Source: Xanthomonas massiliensis
GTDB lineage: Bacteria > Pseudomonadota > Gammaproteobacteria > Xanthomonadales > Xanthomonadaceae
Direction: 5' to 3'
DNA: 64,000 bases
Assembly: GCF_900018785.1 (NCBI RefSeq)
Contig: NZ_FCOY01000007.1
Span: 1,164,632-1,228,631 of the forward strand
A program made the position numbers and the translations under genes. The notes beneath the pieces were generated by a model that was not told where the DNA came from, searched no databases, and saw only the letters and a list, made by a program, of their open reading frames with translations. Of the stretch, positions 39,626 to 50,700 are shown piece after piece; the stretch's first letter is position 1; each line of letters opens with the position of its first letter.

Positions 39626-41338
39626 ATGAACCAGACCCGTGTATTCCTGATCTTCGCCTGGCTGATGGTGGCCGTACTGCTGTGGATGGAGTGGGGCCGC
39701 GAGCACGAGGCGCCGAAGACGCCGACGCCCGCCACCCAGCCCGCGGCCGCGGTGCCGCCGGCGAGCGATGGCGACGGGCCGGCCGCGCCGGGCGCGGTGC
39801 CGGCGGCGGGTGCCGCGGGAACGCCGGCCGCCACCGCCCAGGCACAGCCCGCGGCGGCGCCGGCTCCGCGCATCACCGTCACCACCGATGTCCTCAAGCT
39901 GGTGACCGACGGGCGCAGCGTGCTCGATGCACAGCTGCTGCAGTATCCGCAGACCCAGGCCCCGGGCAGCGCGCCGGTGAGCCTGCTGACCGAGGATCCG
40001 GCCCATCCCTACAGCGCGGTGGCCGGCTGGGCCAGCAGCCAGGGCGCGTCGGTCCCCGGGCCGGGCGGCTTCCAGCCCGAGCAGCCGGGCCGCACCGACT
40101 ACGCGCTGGCGCCGGGCCAGGACAGCCTGCAGGTGCCGTTCGTGTGGCACGGGCCGGACGGCGTGACCATCCGCCGCACCTATACCCTGCAGCGCGGCCG
40201 CTACGCCATCGACGTCAAGGACGCGGTGACTAACGCCGGCACCGCGCCGTGGCAGGCCTACGTGTTCCGCAAGCTGGACCGGGTGCCGGCGATCGTCGAT
40301 CGCAGCATGACCAACCCGGATTCCTACAGTTTCAACGGCGCGACCTGGTTCAGCCCGCAGGGTGGCTACGAGCGCCGCGCGTTCAAGGACTACATGGACG
40401 ACGGCGGCCTCAACCGGCAGATCACCGGTGGCTGGATCGCGCTGCTGCAGCACCACTTCTTCACCGCGTGGATCCCGCAGAAGGACCAGGCCTCGCTGTA
40501 CGTGCTGGCGCAGGACGGCCCGCGCGACGTGGCCGAGCTGCGTGGCCCGGGCTTCACCGTGGCGCCGGGGCAGAGCGCCAGCACCGAGGCGCGGCTGTGG
40601 GTCGGCCCGAAGCTGGTCGCCGCGATCAAGGCCGAGGACGTCAAGGGCCTGGACCGCGTGGTGGACTACAGCCGCTTCTCGCTGATGGCGATCATCGGCC
40701 AGGGCCTGTTCTGGGTGCTGGCGCACCTGCATGCGCTGATCGGCAACTGGGGCTGGTCGATCATCGGCCTGGTGGTCCTGCTGCGCGCGGCGATGTACCC
40801 GCTGTCGGCCGCGCAGTACGCCTCCGGCGCCAAGATGCGCAAGCTGCAGCCGCGCCTGGCCCAGCTCAAGGAGCGCTACGGCGACGACCGGCAGAAGTAC
40901 CAGCAGGCGATGATGGAGCTGTTCAAGAAGGAGAAGATCAACCCGATGGGCGGCTGCCTGCCGATCCTCATCCAGATGCCGATCTTCTTCGCCCTGTACT
41001 GGGTGCTGGTGGAATCGGTGGAGCTGCGCCAGGCGCCATGGGCATTCTGGATTCACGACCTGACCGCGCGCGACCCGTACTTCATCCTGCCGGTGCTGAA
41101 CGTGGCGATCATGTGGTTCACCCAGAAGCTGACCCCGACCACGGGCATGGACCCGACCCAGGCCAAGATGATGCAGTTCATGCCGCTGGTGTTCGGCGTG
41201 ATGATGGCCTTCATGCCGGCCGGCCTGGTGCTGTACTGGGTGGTCAGCGGCGGCCTGAGCCTGCTGATCCAGTGGATGATGATCAGGAAGCACGGCGAGA
41301 AGCCGGCCAAGATCATCCACGACAACATCGCCAAGTAA
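39626..41338 (+). CDS. yidC: Membrane protein insertase YidC
   Basis: A 570-residue inner-membrane insertase that acts alone or with SecYEG. The N-terminal anchor is [18 protein letters not shown] (about 5-22), followed by an Ala/Pro-rich linker (about 30-80) and the periplasmic beta-sandwich. The conserved insertase core carries [22 protein letters not shown] (about 390-411), the cytoplasmic hairpin [32 protein letters not shown] and [17 protein letters not shown] hairpin terminator follows. It forms a unit with rpmH and rnpA. Confidence 0.97.
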   Translation: MNQTRVFLIFAWLMVAVLLWMEWGREHEAPKTPTPATQPAAAVPPASDGDGPAAPGAVPAAGAAGTPAATAQAQPAAAPAPRITVTTDVLKLVTDGRSVLDAQLLQYPQTQAPGSAPVSLLTEDPAHPYSAVAGWASSQGASVPGPGGFQPEQPGRTDYALAPGQDSLQVPFVWHGPDGVTIRRTYTLQRGRYAIDVKDAVTNAGTAPWQAYVFRKLDRVPAIVDRSMTNPDSYSFNGATWFSPQGGYERRAFKDYMDDGGLNRQITGGWIALLQHHFFTAWIPQKDQASLYVLAQDGPRDVAELRGPGFTVAPGQSASTEARLWVGPKLVAAIKAEDVKGLDRVVDYSRFSLMAIIGQGLFWVLAHLHALIGNWGWSIIGLVVLLRAAMYPLSAAQYASGAKMRKLQPRLAQLKERYGDDRQKYQQAMMELFKKEKINPMGGCLPILIQMPIFFALYWVLVESVELRQAPWAFWIHDLTARDPYFILPVLNVAIMWFTQKLTPTTGMDPTQAKMMQFMPLVFGVMMAFMPAGLVLYWVVSGGLSLLIQWMMIRKHGEKPAKIIHDNIAK

Positions 41339-41344
41339 GACGCC

Positions 41345-41372
41345 GCAAGGCCCGCCGCGAGGCGGGCCTTGC
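41345..41372 (+). terminator. Terminator after yidC
   Basis: GCAAGGCCCGCC (41345-41356), loop GCGA, GGCGGGCCTTGC (41361-41372): a perfect 12-bp stem 6 bases past the yidC stop codon, followed by GCTTTGTG, a weak T-rich tail. Confidence 0.75.
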
Positions 41373-41609
41373 GCTTTGTGGGTAGGCCGCCACGGGCGCG
41401 GCGACGATCGGGAGCGGCGATTGCGGGTTGGCGGCGCCTCAGGCCGGGAATCCGGACTGGTGGAATTGCCGAAGCCCTCCCGCTCGCCTCCACGTGCGGG
41501 CCGCGACGCGCCTCGCGCGCCCGGCAGCGGCGATGCAACGATGCCTGACGTGCGGTGCCGCGCCCTGCATGCGGTTTCCGCCACCGCGCCGACGTGCTGC
41601 AATCTGCGG

Positions 41610-42953
41610 ATGACCGAATTCTCCACCGACACCATCGTCGCCATCACCACCGCCGCGGGTGCCGGCGGCGTGGGCATCGTGCGCCTGTCCGGGCCGCGCG
41701 CGCATGCCATCGCCACCACCATCGGCGGGCGCACGTTGCGCCCGCGCCATGCCCACTACCTGCGCTTCGCCGACGCGCGCGGGCAGGCGATCGACGACGG
41801 CATCGCGCTGTGGTTTGCCGCGCCGCACAGCTTCACCGGCGAGGACGTGGTGGAACTGCAGGCGCACGGCAGCCCGGTGGCGCTGCAACTGCTGGTGGCG
41901 CGCTGCCGCGAGCTGGGCGCGCGGCAGGCGCGGCCCGGTGAGTTCAGCGAGCGCGCCTTCCTCAACGGCAAGCTCGACCTGGCCCAGGCCGAAGCGATCG
42001 CCGACCTGATCGCCGCCGGCGACATCCGCGCCGCGCGCGCCGCCCGGCGCTCGCTCGACGGCGTGTTCTCGCAGCGCGTGGAAGAGGTCGGCGAACGCAT
42101 CACCGTGCTGCGCATCCACGTCGAGGCGGCGATCGACTTCGCCGACGAATCGCTGGACACGCTCGGCGGCGAGCAGGTGCGCGCCGGCCTGGCGCAGGTG
42201 CGCGAAGCGCTGGCGCAGCTGCTGCGCGAGGCCGAGCGCGGCCGGCGCCTGCGCGACGGCGTGCGCGCGGTGCTGGTGGGTCCGCCCAACGCCGGCAAGA
42301 GCTCGCTGCTCAACGCGCTGGCCGGCAGCGAGCGCGCCATCGTCACCGATGTCGCCGGCACCACCCGCGACACCCTGCGCGAGACCGTGCGCAGCGACGG
42401 CGTGGAACTGGAACTGGTCGACACCGCCGGCCTGCGCGAAGGCGGCGACGCCATCGAGCGCGAGGGCATGCGTCGCGCCCGCGCCGAGCTGCAGCGCGCC
42501 GACCTGGCGCTGGTGGTGCTGGACGCGCGCGATCCGGCTGCCGGCCTGGCCGTCCTCGACGACGCGCTGGCGCAGGTACCGCGCTGGCTGCTGATCCACA
42601 ACAAGAGCGACCTGCTGCCGCAGTGGCCGGCAGCGGACGACGAAGCGATCCATGTCTCGGCGGTGACCGGGCAGGGACTGGAGCAGCTGCACCGGCGGCT
42701 TCGCGCGGTGGTCGAAGGCGATGCGGGCGAGGGCAGCGAAGGCGAGTTCACCGCGCGCGCGCGTCACGTCGAGGCCTTGCTGCAGGCGGGCGCACACCTT
42801 GAAGCCGCCGCTGCCGAACTGGACCACGAACGCCTGGAACTGGCGGCCGAGGAACTGCGCCTGGCGCACGAGGCGCTGGGCGGGATCACCGGGCGCATCA
42901 GTGCCGATGAGTTGCTGGGGAAGATCTTTTCGAGCTTCTGCATCGGGAAGTGA
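41610..42953 (+). CDS. mnmE: tRNA-modifying GTPase MnmE (TrmE)
   Basis: A 447-residue GTPase that with MnmG adds carboxymethylaminomethyl groups to U34 of tRNAs. The N-terminal formyl-THF domain has [21 protein letters not shown] (about 7-27) and [23 protein letters not shown]. The G domain has [14 protein letters not shown] (about 226-239), [19 protein letters not shown] and NKSD. It ends FSSFCIGK, the family-specific C-terminal motif. ATG 41610 fits. The 3' end is intact, and an integrase gene starts 184 bases later, so this gene's end is the probable attachment site of the island. Confidence 0.97.
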   Translation: MTEFSTDTIVAITTAAGAGGVGIVRLSGPRAHAIATTIGGRTLRPRHAHYLRFADARGQAIDDGIALWFAAPHSFTGEDVVELQAHGSPVALQLLVARCRELGARQARPGEFSERAFLNGKLDLAQAEAIADLIAAGDIRAARAARRSLDGVFSQRVEEVGERITVLRIHVEAAIDFADESLDTLGGEQVRAGLAQVREALAQLLREAERGRRLRDGVRAVLVGPPNAGKSSLLNALAGSERAIVTDVAGTTRDTLRETVRSDGVELELVDTAGLREGGDAIEREGMRRARAELQRADLALVVLDARDPAAGLAVLDDALAQVPRWLLIHNKSDLLPQWPAADDEAIHVSAVTGQGLEQLHRRLRAVVEGDAGEGSEGEFTARARHVEALLQAGAHLEAAAAELDHERLELAAEELRLAHEALGGITGRISADELLGKIFSSFCIGK

Positions 42954-43137
42954 GGTTGGGTTCATGGACGTCCACTGAAGTCTGCTGATGCGGCTGTAGG
43001 CCGCATAAATAAAGGGATTTTTGTCTTATGAGTGATTCGGTGATACAGTCGAAGCCAATCGCTTTTATGTCCAAGTTTGGTTCCAAGTAGCTGGGTTTTT
43101 GTCTCTCATCCCCCTGCTTGGACATACGGAGGATGAG
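42954..43137. other. Left end of the genomic island, integrase leader
   Basis: Contains a stem-loop ATGCGGC-TGTAG-GCCGCAT (42988-43006) followed by A/T-rich sequence with five T at 43018-43022, a likely mnmE terminator. A 10-bp inverted repeat, TATGTCCAAG (43066-43075) and CTTGGACATA (43117-43126), lies just before the integrase ribosome-binding site and could bind the integrase or a regulator. Base composition drops noticeably in GC here. Confidence 0.55.
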
Positions 43138-44343
43138 ATGGCACTGACCGACACCGCGCTCAAGGCACTCAAGCCCAGGGACAAAACCTATACGGTCACC
43201 GACGACCGCGGGCTGTATGTGGAAGTCTTCCCAACCGGGGGCGTCGTCTGGCGTTACCGCTACCGGCTGAACGGCAAGTACGAGAAGCTGACGCTGGGCA
43301 AGTACCCTGCGCTAACGCTGAAGAACGCTCGCCTGAAACGGGATGAGGCGGCCCAGCAAGTAGCGATGGGCGAATCGCCTGCAAAGAAGAAGCAGCAGGC
43401 CAAGATGGCCGGCGCAGAAGACGCCACGGTGGCCGACTTCGCCGAACGCTTCTTCAAGGACATCCAGTCACGCGACCGCAAGAACGTGACCATGCCTCGC
43501 CGTTACCTGGAGAAGGACATCCTGCCGCACATCGGCAGTAAGCCGGTCAGGGATATCACCGCAGAGGACGTGCGCGGTGTCATCTGGCGCAAGAAGGAAC
43601 AAGGCTTCGACGCCGCCGCCGGCCAGGTACGCGGCCTGCTCAAGCGCATGTTCGACTACGCGCTGACCTGCGGCCTGATCCAGGCCAACCCGGTCATGGC
43701 CTTGCCGATGCGCCACGTCTACCGCGCTGCCGTCCGCGATCGGGCGCTGACGCCGGACGAAATCCGGCAGTTCCTGCGCGCCATGCAGACCTCCAACATC
43801 CGCCGCCAGTTCAAGATCGCCTTCCAGTTGATCCTGATGACGCTGGTGCGCAAGTCCGAGCTGATGTTGGCGCAGTGGAAAGACGTACATCTGGACGAAG
43901 GCGAATGGCACATCCCGGTCGAGAACTCCAAGACCGGCAAGCCGCACATCGTCTACCTGTCCACCCAGGCGCAAACCCTGTTCAAGGAACTCAAGCCGCT
44001 GGCCAGCAGCAGCGACTGGGTGTTGCCGGGGCGTGGCACTCTGGCCAAGCCCTTCGCCAACAATGCGCTGAACCAGGCGCTGAAGGTGTCCTTGCAGGGG
44101 CAGGAGATTCCCGCCTTCACCATCCACGACCTGCGGCGCACCGCATCGACTCTGCTGCACGAACAGGGCTGGCCTTCGGATGTGATGGAAAAAGCGCTGA
44201 ACCACACCATCGGCGGCGTACGCGGCGTCTACAACCGGGCCGAGTACGCCGAACAGCGGCGGGAGATGTTACAGGCGTGGTCGAACTACATCGATGGGCT
44301 GGCGCCGTCGGCCAATTTGGTGATCGGCGCCGCTTCGGCTTGA
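43138..44343 (+). CDS. Tyrosine-type site-specific integrase (P4/DUF4102 family)
   Basis: A 401-residue integrase. The N-terminal DUF4102 arm domain has MALTDTALKALKPRDKTYTVTDDRGLYVEVFPTGGVVWRYRYR. The catalytic domain has the Arg motif LMTLVRKSELMLAQW (about 240-254), HDLRRTASTLLHEQGWPSDVMEKALNHTI (His-x-x-Arg and His, about 333-361) and the nucleophile Tyr in GVYNRAEYAEQRREML. ATG 43138 has GGAGG five bases upstream. Placement directly after mnmE indicates integration into the mnmE 3' end. It should be the island's own recombinase; no excisionase is adjacent. Confidence 0.95.
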   Translation: MALTDTALKALKPRDKTYTVTDDRGLYVEVFPTGGVVWRYRYRLNGKYEKLTLGKYPALTLKNARLKRDEAAQQVAMGESPAKKKQQAKMAGAEDATVADFAERFFKDIQSRDRKNVTMPRRYLEKDILPHIGSKPVRDITAEDVRGVIWRKKEQGFDAAAGQVRGLLKRMFDYALTCGLIQANPVMALPMRHVYRAAVRDRALTPDEIRQFLRAMQTSNIRRQFKIAFQLILMTLVRKSELMLAQWKDVHLDEGEWHIPVENSKTGKPHIVYLSTQAQTLFKELKPLASSSDWVLPGRGTLAKPFANNALNQALKVSLQGQEIPAFTIHDLRRTASTLLHEQGWPSDVMEKALNHTIGGVRGVYNRAEYAEQRREMLQAWSNYIDGLAPSANLVIGAASA

Positions 44344-44533
44344 GGGTGGCCTTTTCCTTTTCCGGGTAGGGCCGTTGACCCTTGGTGCCATTCCCCTTCG
44401 GCTTATTGCCCTTGCCTTTTCTTAACAGAAGTTGCCAAACCGTCGATCCACATGCGTTTAACACATGTGCTTTTCGTGCCGTGCAAAGCGCAGTACATTT
44501 GCGAGTAAATATGACTTGTCCAAAGGCCTTGCA
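44344..44533. other. Intergenic region before the defence operon
   Basis: 190 bases, less GC-rich than the host core. ACACATGTG-type palindromic sequence (44461-44469) and repeated TGCAAAGCGCA-like motifs lie upstream of the ribbon-helix-helix gene, in the likely promoter. TACATT (44494-44499) could be a -10. I see no clear -35, so promoter placement is uncertain. Confidence 0.35.
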
Positions 44534-44725
44534 ATGACGCGCTTGAAGGTTGAAACGCTCTCCATTCGGACGTCGCCAAACGTCAAGCAACTGTTACGGG
44601 CCGCAGCGGAACGTGAACACCGCTCCGTGGCTTCGATGGTCGAGGTGTTGGTGCTCGAATACGCACGCAAGCATGGATTGCAGGAACCTGCGCAGGCTGG
44701 ACGGCCCTCGGAGTCGTCAGCGTGA
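44534..44725 (+). CDS. Small ribbon-helix-helix-like protein at the head of the defence operon
   Basis: A 63-residue protein: MTRLKVETLSIRTSPNVKQ, then LLRAAAEREHRSVASMVEVLVLEYARKHGL. The pattern of one beta-strand followed by two helices with a hydrophobic ladder is that of Arc/CopG/MetJ-type DNA-binding proteins. It is the first gene before the helicase (64-base gap) on the same strand and could regulate the operon or be an orphan antitoxin-like protein. ATG 44534 is chosen because the frame upstream lacks the RHH pattern. Confidence 0.7.
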   Translation: MTRLKVETLSIRTSPNVKQLLRAAAEREHRSVASMVEVLVLEYARKHGLQEPAQAGRPSESSA

Positions 44726-44789
44726 TGGGGTGTTCGTTGACTTGTTCCCTGTGTCCCGTCCATTCACCCGAGCGTAGCGTAGAAACTTC

Positions 44790-47708
44790 ATGTCCCTGTC
44801 CCAGCCTCCCGCCCCTGGTTCCCGCGCTCTGATTCGCGACGAAGAATGGCTCGTCCAGCATGCCGATCAATGTGCCCAGGGCGGCTGGCAACTGTCCTGC
44901 ATCGGTGTGTCGGAAACCGTGCGCAATCGCCACGCCCTGTTCCTGACGGCGCTCGATGAGGTCACCTTGATCGACCCGGCACAGACCGAACTGGTGTTTG
45001 ACGACTCTCCCGGATTCATGGCCGCACGGCTGGCGATCGAAGCCCGCCTGCGCCAGTCCGCCGTGCAGGGCGATGCGCTGGTGCTGGGGCAGCAGGCCGT
45101 GATGGACGCCTTGCCCTTCCAGCTCGACCCCGCCCACCGGGTTTTGCAGCAGCTTCGCCCGCGCCTGCTCATCGCCGATACCGTCGGCCTGGGCAAGACG
45201 CTGGAAGCTGGCATCCTCACTGCCGAGCTGATCCGCCGCGGCCGTGCCCGGCGCATCCTTGTGGTCACCACCAAAAGCATGATGCGCCAGTTCCAGCAGG
45301 AGTTCTGGAACCGCTTCACCATCGCCCTGACGCGCCTGGATTCGGCGGGCATCCAGCGCATCCGCCGGCAGATACCGGCCAACCACAACCCTTTCAGCTA
45401 CTACGACCGCACCATCATCTCGGTCGATACGCTCAAGCGCGACAGCGAATACCGCCACTACTTGGAAAGCGCGTGGTGGGATCTCATCATCATCGACGAG
45501 GCTCACAACGTCTCCTACAAGGGCAATCGCACCCAGAGCAACCGTCTGGCCGACTTGCTGGCCCAACGCTCCGACGCGCTCATCCTGCTTACCGCCACGC
45601 CGCACAACGGCAAGAAGGAAAGCTTTGCCAGCCTGGTGCGCATGCTCGACCCCACCGTGCTGCCGCCCAGGGCCGACTACACCCGCAGCGACGTGGAACA
45701 CCTGTTCATCCGCCGCTTCAAGAGCGACGTGCGCGAACAGATGAAGCAGGACTTCCCCGAGCGCCAGGTCTTCAAGCTGGCCGCCCAGGCCAGCGCTGCC
45801 GAGAACCTCGCCTTCGATACCCTGGCCGAACTCAGGCTCGCCAGCGATGGCAGCGGCGCGCGCGATGGTGCCATGCTGTTCCGCACCGTGCTGGAAAAGG
45901 CACTGTTCTCCTCGCCCGCCGCCTGCCTGCAAACGCTCAAGGAGCGTATCCGCCGCCTGGAAGCCCGTGATGCAACGCATCCTGACCTGGCTTCGCTGCG
46001 CGACCTGCAAGCTCTTGTGCAGCAGATCGAACCCGCACAGTTCAGCAAGCTGCAACATCTCCTCGCCCAACTTAAGGACGATCCACGTTGGCGCTGGGAC
46101 GGCCGTGCCGCCGATGACCGCCTGGTGCTCTTCACCGAGCGCATCGAAACCCTGAAATTCCTGCAACAACATCTGCCTGCCGCGCTGGACCTGAAGGCAG
46201 ACGCCGTCGCCATCCTGCACGGCCAGTTGCCCGACCAGGACATCCAGCAGACGGTCGAGGACTTTGGCCGCAGCCATTCGCCGCTGCGCCTGCTCATCGC
46301 CTCCGATGTGGCCTCCGAAGGTCTGAACCTGCACTACCAGTCGCACCGGCTGATCCACTTCGACATCCCCTGGTCGCTGATGGTGTTCCAGCAGCGCAAC
46401 GGCCGTGTGGACCGCTATGGCCAGACGCAAGCGCCCAAGATCGGCTACCTCTACACCCAGCCCCATAACGAGCGCGTCCGTGGCGATCTGCGCTACCTGG
46501 AAATCCTTATCGAAAAGGACGAACAGGCCGCGAAGAACATTGGCGACCCCTCTGCCTTCATGGGCCTGTACGACGAAGACGCCGAAACTTTGGAAGTGGC
46601 CAAGGCCATCGAAGGCAACACCACCGCCGAAGCTTTCGCCCAGCAACTGGCAGGCGGCGACGTCGATCCCTTCGAACTGCTCTGGGGCGACGCCGCCAAC
46701 AGCGTGACGCCACCTGTGGGCAAACCTGTACCTTCCACCACGCCACCTCGCACCGCTACGTTGCCCAGCCTGTTCGCCGGCCACTATCACTACGCCCGCG
46801 ACGGCCTGCGCTGGCTGCGCCAGCACCAGCCCGAGCAGCAACCCGCCGTACAGGCCGATGACGCCACCCGTACCCTCAGCTTCCAGCCGGGGCGTGACCT
46901 GACGCAGATTCTGGAGCGCGACCTCGCTCCGGAAATGTGGCCAACCGACAATACGTTTGCCCTCTGCGCCGACAAGCGCATGGTCGAGGCCGCCATCGCC
47001 CAATCCCGCGACGGCAGCGACTGGCCGCAACTGCACTATCTTTGGCCGCTGCATCCCATCGCCCAATGGCTGGACTACAAGCTGATGGCTGCCTTCGGCC
47101 GCCAGCGCGCCCCGCTGCTGCGCGTACCGCAAGGTCTGCAAGCGGGTGAAGCCATTATCCTCGTGCTGTCCCAGGTGCCCAACCGGCGTGGCCAGGCCAT
47201 GCTGGCCGAATGGCTGGGCGTGCAGCTCGATGCGCGGGGCCAGGTGCAGGCCGTGCTGAGCCTGCCCGATACCCTGCACCGCACCGGGTTGGACGGGGGC
47301 CAGAACCCGGCCCCGGCCAACGATGGCCACGCCCCCGACAGCCTCCTCTGGCAGCAAGCCCTGCCTGCCGTCATCCACGCCGCCGAAATGCATCTGCGCC
47401 CCATCAAGCAGGCATTCGATGCCGACTGCCGCCAGCGCCTGGACCAAGAACTAACCAAGCTGGCCACCCTGCGCGACAAGCACCTCGCGCAGATGGAACT
47501 GGAACTGGCCCAGGGCGGCATCGAACAAGTCCGCGCCGCCCAGCGCCAGCAACGTGAAAGCGCCACCGCCGACTTGTTCGGCCAGTACCAGCAATGGGTG
47601 CGCGACACGCTGCAACTGGACGACCGCGCCCAGTTCACCGTTGTTGCCGCCCTAGTTTCCCAACAGGACGCAGCACGACAGGACGTGGCGCAAGGAGCGG
47701 CCCAATGA
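44790..47708 (+). CDS. SNF2-family DNA helicase/translocase, DISARM DrmD-like
   Basis: A 972-residue superfamily 2 ATPase. Motif I is [13 protein letters not shown] (129-141), motif [11 protein letters not shown] (233-241), motif [17 protein letters not shown] (267-280). The second RecA domain has [35 protein letters not shown] and [12 protein letters not shown] (534-545). The N-terminal 120 residues and C-terminal 400 residues (with a coiled, Glu/Gln-rich end) are of the kind found in DISARM DrmD and related phage-defence helicases. It probably moves along double-stranded DNA together with the methyltransferase whose start overlaps its stop by 4 bases (ATGA at 47705). Assignment as DrmD itself is inference. 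Confidence 0.88.
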   Translation: MSLSQPPAPGSRALIRDEEWLVQHADQCAQGGWQLSCIGVSETVRNRHALFLTALDEVTLIDPAQTELVFDDSPGFMAARLAIEARLRQSAVQGDALVLGQQAVMDALPFQLDPAHRVLQQLRPRLLIADTVGLGKTLEAGILTAELIRRGRARRILVVTTKSMMRQFQQEFWNRFTIALTRLDSAGIQRIRRQIPANHNPFSYYDRTIISVDTLKRDSEYRHYLESAWWDLIIIDEAHNVSYKGNRTQSNRLADLLAQRSDALILLTATPHNGKKESFASLVRMLDPTVLPPRADYTRSDVEHLFIRRFKSDVREQMKQDFPERQVFKLAAQASAAENLAFDTLAELRLASDGSGARDGAMLFRTVLEKALFSSPAACLQTLKERIRRLEARDATHPDLASLRDLQALVQQIEPAQFSKLQHLLAQLKDDPRWRWDGRAADDRLVLFTERIETLKFLQQHLPAALDLKADAVAILHGQLPDQDIQQTVEDFGRSHSPLRLLIASDVASEGLNLHYQSHRLIHFDIPWSLMVFQQRNGRVDRYGQTQAPKIGYLYTQPHNERVRGDLRYLEILIEKDEQAAKNIGDPSAFMGLYDEDAETLEVAKAIEGNTTAEAFAQQLAGGDVDPFELLWGDAANSVTPPVGKPVPSTTPPRTATLPSLFAGHYHYARDGLRWLRQHQPEQQPAVQADDATRTLSFQPGRDLTQILERDLAPEMWPTDNTFALCADKRMVEAAIAQSRDGSDWPQLHYLWPLHPIAQWLDYKLMAAFGRQRAPLLRVPQGLQAGEAIILVLSQVPNRRGQAMLAEWLGVQLDARGQVQAVLSLPDTLHRTGLDGGQNPAPANDGHAPDSLLWQQALPAVIHAAEMHLRPIKQAFDADCRQRLDQELTKLATLRDKHLAQMELELAQGGIEQVRAAQRQQRESATADLFGQYQQWVRDTLQLDDRAQFTVVAALVSQQDAARQDVAQGAAQ

Positions 47709-50700
47709 GCTTCACCATCAATGGCCTGAGCAACGCCAACGAGTTCTACAGCCAGCACTACCTGGACGACATCCTGGTCAAGGATCTCAAACCGCTGTTC
47801 GATCAGTGGAAGGAACAGGGCAGCAACAGCCCCGTCGCCCGCCTCAGAAGCGCCAGCGGTGCCAACGGCTATTTCCGTGACCGCGAGCGCTTCCTGGGTG
47901 AAAAACGCCCCGAAGCACGCGCACGCCTGCTGCACGAACTGGCCCAGCCGCTGCTGGCCGCGCTCGGCTACGAATTGCAGCCGCATACCCTAGCCCTCGC
48001 CGACGCCGGCCGCGAAGGCGAATTGCCCTTGCTGGCGCTATACCGCGACAGCAAGGGCCACCCGTTGTTGGCCATCGCCACAGCGCTGGCCCTGCCAGGC
48101 GACGAAGACACCGCGCCGCTGCAACTGCTCCCGCGTGACGGCAAAGGCGCCAAGACCGGCCGTCACCATGCAGACTGGGAGGAAACCCTTTCTCGCCGCC
48201 TGTTCGCCGACGACACCCCGCCCCGTTGGGTGCTGCTGGTTCACCACGAACAATGGCTGTTGATCGAACGCAGCAAATGGGGCCGCAAGGCCCTGTTGCG
48301 CTTCGATCTGCCGGAGCTGTTCGGCCCCCGTGACGAACACAGCCTGCGCGCCTTCTGCGCCCTGCTGGGCAAACTGTCCGTCCTGCCAGCGGAAGGCGGC
48401 GCAGCCCTGCTCGACAGCCTGGACGACAGCTCCCACAAGCACGCCTTCGAGGTCTCCACCGACCTCAAGTACGCCCTGCGCGAGTGCATCGAACTGATCG
48501 CCAACGAGGCCATCCGCTACAAGCGCGAAGTCAGCAAGGAAAAGCTCTACGAGCGCACCGACACGGACCTAGCCGACCAGCTCAGCCGCGAAAGCCTGCG
48601 CTACATGTACCGGCTGCTGTTCCTGTTCTACATCGAGGCCCGCCCCGAACTTGGCTACGCCCCGATCCAGGCCGAAGCCTATCTGAAAGGCTACAGCGTC
48701 GAGCACCTGCGTGAGCTGGAACAGACCCCGCTCACCACCGACCAAGCCCGCAACGGCTTCTACTTCCACGACAGCCTGCAGCAACTATTCGGCCTGATCT
48801 GGCAGGGCTTCCCGCGCCGCGATGCCGACAGTGGGCAGCAAGAACTGGGCACCGGCCTTGAGCCGGCACCGGGCGACATCGTGCAAGGCATTGGCTTCAC
48901 CATCGCCCCGCTGCAAGGCCATCTGTTCGACCCGGCCCGCACCAAACTGCTTAACAGTGTCAAGCTGCGCAACCATGTCTTGCAACGCGTCATCGAGTTG
49001 ATGTCGCTCTCGCGTGGCAGCAGCGGCAAGAACGGTCGCCGTGGCCGCATCAGCTACGCCACCCTGGGCATCAACCAGCTTGGTGCCGTGTACGAGGCGC
49101 TGCTTTCCTTCCGTGGCTTCTTCGCCGAAGAAGACCTGTATGAAGTGCGCCGCGACCCCAAGGCCCAAAAGGCTAGCCGCACCGAAGATGACGAAGGCGG
49201 GCTCCCCGATGACAGCGACGCCACGGAGGACGACGACACCCCGCCCGCCAGCGCCCGCGAAAAGCGCAAGGACGCCGAACTCGACCCGCTGGAAGCGGCC
49301 TATTTCGTGCCGGCCAGCGCCATCGGCCAGTACAGCGACGCTGAACGCCTGTTCGGCGGCGAGCCGCGCCTGTATCCCAAGGGCAGCTTCATCTACCGGC
49401 TGGCTGGGCGCGAGCGCGAAAAGTCCGCCAGCTACTACACCCCGGAAATCCTCACCCGCTGCCTGGTGGAGCACGCCCTGCGCGAAATCCTGCCCGGTAA
49501 ATCCGCCGACGACATCCTGCGCCTGACCATCTGCGAGCCCGCCATGGGCAGCGCGGCCTTCCTGAACGAAGCCGTCAGCCAGTTGGCCGAAGCCTACTTG
49601 CAGGCCAAGCAGAAGGAACTGGGCCGGAGCATCCCGCATGACGACTACGCGGCGGAAAAACAGCGGGTCAAGATGTACATCGCCGACACCAACGTGTTCG
49701 GCGTCGATCTCAACCCCGTGGCGGTGGAACTGGCCGAAGTCTCGCTGTGGCTCAATGCCATCTTCAAGGGCGGCCATGTGCCCTGGTTCGGCCTGCAACT
49801 GGTGGCCGGCAATTCCCTGGTCGGCGCGCGGCGCGATGTCTTCAGCACCGCGCAACTGTCGCCCGGCCGGGGCGAGAAGGACATGCCCGAGCGCGACTGG
49901 CGCTGCGCCGTGCCGCGTGCCCTCGCGCTTTCGGAAACACCTGCCGCCACCGATATCTTCCACTTCCTGCTGCCCGCCGAGGGCATGGGCGCCGTCACCG
50001 ACAAGGTGGTCAAGGCACTGGAACCCGCCGCCTTCGAACGCTTCAGGCAATGGCGCAAGACCTTCACCGCCCCGCTGGAACGCAGCGAAATCACCCGCGT
50101 GCAGGCCATCGCCCAGGCCGCCGAGGCCCTCTGGCAGCAGCATGCCCAGGAACTGGCCCGCGTGCGCCGCGCCACCAGCGACGAGCTGCACGTCTGGCCC
50201 AGCACCGACGCCAACCGTGCGCCCACCACCACCGCGCAGAAGGACGCCACCTTCCAGCGCGAAATGCTCAGCGAGGCGCAAAAAAACGCCAGCCCCTACC
50301 GCCGCCTGAAACTGGTCATGGATTTCTGGTGCGCCCTCTGGTTCTGGCCGCTGGACAAGGCGGACGACCTGCCCAGCCGCGAGGAATGGTGGTTCGTGCT
50401 GGAAACCGTGCTGCTGGGCAACGCCAGCCTGGCTGCCAACACCGGCGACCGCGACCTGTTCCCGGAAACCATGCCGCAGACCGCGCTGGACTTCACCCCC
50501 GAGCGCGACCGCTACGGCCATGTGGACATCGAAGCGCTGGTCGACACCCTGCCGCAATTGCAAGTGGCCCGGCAGGTGGCCGCACGGCAGCGCTTCCTGC
50601 ACTGGGAATTGGAGTTCGCCGACATCTTCCGGCAGCGTGGCGGCTTCGACGTCGTGCTGGGCAACCCGCCGTGGATCAAGGTGGAATGGAACGAGCAAAG

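Noticed and set aside
47594-47704. An upstream start for the large methylase
   Set aside because: It lies inside the helicase gene in another frame. The ATG at 47705 overlaps the helicase stop as ATGA, the usual coupling.
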